Assembly: GCA_963721385.1 (NCBI GenBank)
Contig: CAVRJB010000019.1
Coordinates: 1,054,001-1,118,000, forward strand
Source: DAOMFB01 sp963721385
GTDB taxonomy: Bacteria > Acidobacteriota > Thermoanaerobaculia > UBA5066
Length of the DNA: 64,000 nucleotides
Direction: 5' to 3'
Position 1 is the first letter of the stretch, and every line of letters starts with the position of its first letter. The translations under genes were made by a program, and so were the position numbers. The notes under the pieces are model-generated. The model saw nothing but the letters and a program-made list of their open reading frames with translations, ran no database searches and was not told where the DNA came from. Of the stretch, positions 61,146 to 64,000 are shown in pieces.

Positions 61146-61844
61146 GGTCTCCTCCTTTTCCTCAGCGGGGTCCTTCTTTGGCACCGAATATGCGGAACGT
61201 CGGCATCTCGGCTCTTATCTATTCTGAGACTCCGTGGCAACAGGCTCGGGGACCGCAAGTGGCTTTTCGAGACTCTTTCTCACTTGCAAGCGGCATACCG
61301 GCCGTTTTGGCCGGATCGTGTAGGGGCCTCTTTCGCGACGCGATGCGAAAGACCGCCGATCCGGCCGAGCGCGATAAGGCCGAGGACGAGTACCGGAACA
61401 ACCGGAAGCGGATCGAGGACGACCGGGACCGGGCCATCGAGTCGATCCACGGCGGCCGCCGCTGAGACTCTATTGAGCGACGTCGCCCGTCGCGAAACCC
61501 AGAAGCTACTATCGCGATGGACCGAAAGGAGCTCGGCGAACAGCCTTGGGCCGGGTTGAGGTGTGCTCGCCGAGAATCAGACCGAGGGCGTGACCCTGGC
61601 CTCTACGCGCCACACAGCCCCCGGCAATACCCATCTCGCCCCAGCAGCCGTGAACTTCAGTGAGGCCCGCGGTTAACAGACTACCCGCGACACTCGTCGC
61701 AGGGTTTCGCGTCTAAAGGGCGTGTAGTCAGAAGGGTTTCCGCGTGCGCGTCGATGCTGGCTGACAGAGGCCTCAGCCGACTGAGGATCCTGCGCTGGCC
61801 AGGCCGGCCGCTTCTGACTTCTTCTCGGCCCGTATTCTCACAGC
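61146..61844. other. Intergenic region with repeat remnants and a coding fragment
   Basis: A plus-strand frame ending at 61465 closes with a highly charged helix (AMRKTADPAERDKAEDEY) that looks like the tail of a lost gene. Element ends occur at 61320 (GTAGGGGCC) and 61624 (GCAATACCCATCTCGCCCC). The right half of a 190-bp repeat (CCCGCGAC...GTCGCAGGG, TTTCGCGTCTAAA) lies at 61680-61745. No intact gene. Confidence 0.5.
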
Positions 61845-62036
61845 ATGCTCGGCTTGTTTAGACTCTTTCTGGGGTCCCTCGTCGGCCTCTTTCGCTGTCG
61901 GGCCGAGATGGCGGCCGAGAACCTCGCCCTGCGGCATCAACTCGGCATCCTCCTGCGGTCGAGGCCCACCCGCGGAGCCTCTGGAATTCCTCGGAAGTTC
62001 AAGGAAACGAGGGACCTACGGCCCCCGGACGCCTAG
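61845..62036 (+). pseudogene. N-terminal fragment of an integrase-core transposase
   Basis: 63 codons: LFRLFLGSLVGLFRCRAEM and AAENLALRHQLGIL, the conserved start of a group of integrase-core (rve) transposases. The catalytic part is absent; the frame ends in unrelated DNA. Confidence 0.6.
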
Positions 62037-62115
62037 AAGAGAGTTTGGCGAGGCACAGGGGATCTCGTGAGATTTGGCCGTCCCGTATCAGTACCTATTC
62101 CGGGAGGATTCCGTA

Positions 62116-62604
62116 ATGTGGACACGGCAAGAGAGCAGGGAGCCCAGAGTCCCACTCCCCGATGAGCCGGCGCCGGCACCGCCACCGCGAAGTGTGGCCC
62201 CCATGTCATCACCAAAGGAGTGTGCCTTGATCGGATCGACCATATTGATAAAGGGTGATTTAAGCGGCGATGAGGACCTACTGATCGAAGGCCGTGTAGA
62301 GGGTAAGATCGAATTGACGAAGCATAACGTGACGATAGGCAAGAACGGCCACGTCGAGGCCGAAGTCTACGGAAAGGTGATCACCATCGAGGGTGAAGTA
62401 CACGGAAACTTGTTCGGAGAGGACCGGCTGGTGCTGCGCCAGTCCTGCACCGTTCGGGGCAATATCGTCGCGCCGCGCGTGATCCTCGAAGACGGAGCCG
62501 ACTTCAAGGGAAGCATCGACATGAGCCCTAAGGCGCCCGGCCAGAAGGAAGTTGCGCCGTCCGCCCCTCCTTCGAGCCCCGATCCCTCGGCAGAAGACAA
62601 CTAG
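62116..62604 (+). CDS. Bactofilin
   Basis: 162 aa from ATG 62116, GGGAGG eight bases upstream. A Pro-rich head (residues 10-32) is followed by the bactofilin beta-helix, about 40-140: IKGDLSGDEDLLIEGRVEG, IGKNGHVEAEVYGKVITIEG and GNIVAPRVILEDGADFKGSI, then a Pro/Ser tail. Bactofilins polymerise at the inner membrane and organise cell shape or polar complexes. Confidence 0.93.
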   Translation: MWTRQESREPRVPLPDEPAPAPPPRSVAPMSSPKECALIGSTILIKGDLSGDEDLLIEGRVEGKIELTKHNVTIGKNGHVEAEVYGKVITIEGEVHGNLFGEDRLVLRQSCTVRGNIVAPRVILEDGADFKGSIDMSPKAPGQKEVAPSAPPSSPDPSAEDN

Positions 62605-62651
62605 TCGCGGGCAATGTCGGGTGCGATCTCAGGTCCTCTGGCGGGTGCGAC

Positions 62652-63275
62652 ATGCTCAAGCCTACCCAGCAGAGCCCGAGCACGGGATGGCCGGTGTTCC
62701 GGTCCCCCGGACTTGGGGCGTTGCTGCAGCAGCTTGAAGAGGGCCGTCTCTATTCGATTCTGGACCTCGGCCCGCTCCGGGGCCGCAACCTGGATTTCTG
62801 GGCTCCGACCGCCCGCCGAATCTGCTTTGAGGACTACTACGGCACGTGGGCGGATAAGGGATTTGTGAAGCCCGAGGAGGGTGGTTCGTATCTCCCCCTG
62901 CTCGCTAAGCTACTTTCGTTCCGAGAAGACGCCCGGTTCGACATCGTGCTCGCCTGGGACATTTTCAATTACCTCGACCATGATCATGTCTGTGCCCTGG
63001 TGGAATACATCGGTCGATCGTGCCCGCCCGGCGCCATATTGCTGGCCCTGGTCTCATCGGCCGCGATGATTCCCGCGCGACCTACGGTGTTTCAGATCCG
63101 CGATCGCGAGCACCTCAGCTATGAGAATAGCTCCCCCATAATGAAGCCGAGCCCGCGTTACCAGCCGCGGGACGTGGCCCGGATGATCCCAGGATTCCAG
63201 GTCATGAATTCTTTTCTCCTTCGTCACGGCAGTCAGGAGTACCTTTTCCTCCGCGAAGGTGCGAACCCGGCTTAG
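62652..63275 (+). CDS. SAM-dependent methyltransferase-like protein
   Basis: 207 aa. The Rossmann core is recognisable: LYSILDLGPLRGRNLDFW (motif I position), RFDIVLAWDIFNYLD (motif with acidic residue before the aromatic run) and PGAILLALVSS. The GxG loop is weak (LGPLRG), so binding of SAM is likely but unproven. It starts 48 bases after the bactofilin stop and is probably co-transcribed with it. Confidence 0.75.
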   Translation: MLKPTQQSPSTGWPVFRSPGLGALLQQLEEGRLYSILDLGPLRGRNLDFWAPTARRICFEDYYGTWADKGFVKPEEGGSYLPLLAKLLSFREDARFDIVLAWDIFNYLDHDHVCALVEYIGRSCPPGAILLALVSSAAMIPARPTVFQIRDREHLSYENSSPIMKPSPRYQPRDVARMIPGFQVMNSFLLRHGSQEYLFLREGANPA

Positions 63276-63311
63276 AGCGCTACGCTGCGCAACTTGCGAT
63301 TTCCGCGACCG

Positions 63312-63957
63312 TGTAGGGGCGCAATGGTAGTTGCCGCAGACGCCTTCGGGAGGAGGACGGGCGGCCGATTCCCCGCATCCGGGTAGTCGGCCCGAAGCGG
63401 CGGCAAGGGCGGCCCTTCCCACAGACCGTGGTGCGGCGTGGCGACTGGGGCGGCAGTCTCAGGCCAGATTCGGGTCCGGTTCAGAATTAGAAGAAGGAGA
63501 AGGACTTCCGCCCTGAGAACATTTCGAAGTTCTCAGATCGGGCCGAGAATCCGGTTCCTGCAGCCGACCGACTGGGGAGCCACTCCACTCCCCGCGAACT
63601 TCCAGGCGGTTCGCGGTTAACACGTACTCCGCGATGCATGTCGCGGGGTTTCGCGTCTAAAGGTCGTGGACTCAGAAGGACTTCCGGCTGGCGCGCCCCT
63701 GCGGCCCAGTTCTCAGCCGCCGAAACTGAGAACGGCGGGTCTCGCTCCGCGAGCCAGATTCGCGCTTGACGGCGCTCTCTGACGGCCTGAAATGTCGAGA
63801 GCGGCGGAGAGCGGTTAACAGCTCCGACAGAGCGCGGCTCGACTGGTTAACAGCCGTGGCCGCAGTGAAGCGCGACTCTGGCCTCTACGCGTCATAGCCC
63901 CCGGCAATTCCCATTGCGCCCCTACAACCCCCGGCAATTCCCATTGCCGCCCCTACA
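63312..63957. repeat. Repeat block bounded by 23-bp-type inverted ends
   Basis: Left end TGTAGGGGCGCAATGG (63312); right ends at 63904-63926 and again at 63934-63957 (GCAATTCCCATTGC, duplicated in tandem). The inside has no gene and includes one 190-bp repeat. The segment CTCTGGCCTCTACGCG just before the right end recurs at 61595 and 53607. Confidence 0.6.
63505..63690 (+). repeat. 190-bp dispersed repeat, copy 4
   Basis: GGACTTCCGCCCTGAGAAC, GTTCTCAGATCGGGCCGAGA, GCCGACCGACTGGGGAGCCA, then the hairpin region (CGCGATGCATGTCGCGGGG) and TTTCGCGTCTAAAGG. After it CAGAAGGACTTCCGG begins again, as if copies could join head to tail. Confidence 0.6.
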
Positions 63958-64000
63958 GCGATCGACAAGACCCTGTCAATCAGTCACCTGGAACGCGCCG

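Noticed and set aside
52413..63957. CRISPR array suggested by the recurring 23-bp motif
   Set aside because: Spacing is irregular (hundreds to thousands of bases), copies occur in both orientations as inverted pairs and no cas genes are present.

Overview
The window is GC-rich bacterial DNA, most likely a chromosome segment from an Acidobacteriota-like organism. That placement is an inference from the mix of a giant multiheme cytochrome, a SpoIIE-type phosphatase, an MFS/spermidine-synthase fusion, MacB-type exporters and CPBP proteases; no marker gene settles it. There is one RNA gene, tRNA-Gly(GCC) at 6247-6321, and no CRISPR array.

Layout. 1-6050: an electron-transfer module. It has a multiheme c-type cytochrome with at least 30 CxxCH motifs that runs off the left edge, a flavin/[2Fe-2S] reductase, a zinc-ribbon protein, and an unusual fusion of half a ferredoxin-reductase domain with a formate-dehydrogenase-gamma-type cytochrome b. 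6247-17329: tRNA, nucleotide-transporter-like MFS protein, Tat-exported epimerase-like protein, DUF4301 protein with rmlA, membrane SpoIIE phosphatase, MFS/spermidine-synthase fusion. 17391-20334: a DUF4412 protein and an EACC1-caspase pair, a predicted conflict/cell-death module. 20475-38567: FAD oxidoreductase (frameshifted), heterodimeric ABC exporter, copper-type P-ATPase, MacA/MacB-like operon, purU, two CPBP proteases and several damaged genes.

From about 39 kb to 52.1 kb the architecture changes to an integron cassette array without a visible integrase (a CALIN). It holds roughly ten small genes, almost all on the minus strand, separated by attC sites of about 60 bp. The genes are a lipoprotein, GNAT, medium-chain reductase, DinB fragment, hydrolase-DUF5655 fusion, DUF1801, DUF1428 and unknowns. 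Two near-identical IS3-family elements sit at exactly the same internal position of two different attC sites. An IS481-like element has cut a cassette gene.

From 52.3 kb to the right edge the DNA is rich in dispersed repeats. One family is a 23-bp inverted repeat that bounds a 1.46-kb element with a decayed DDE transposase and also bounds several short non-autonomous elements. The other is a roughly 190-bp repeat with a strong GC hairpin. Between them lie a beta-barrel protein, a PEP-mutase-family enzyme, a hydrolase-nitrilase fusion, a NosD-like beta-helix protein, a cupin, a bactofilin and a methyltransferase-like protein.

Many otherwise convincing genes carry single-base frame breaks, often in homopolymers (20.93, 37.15, 37.94, 50.48, 51.70, 52.93, 54.59 kb and the IS copies). 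Either the right half is in real decay or the assembly has uncorrected indels; this should be settled before any of these genes is called dead.
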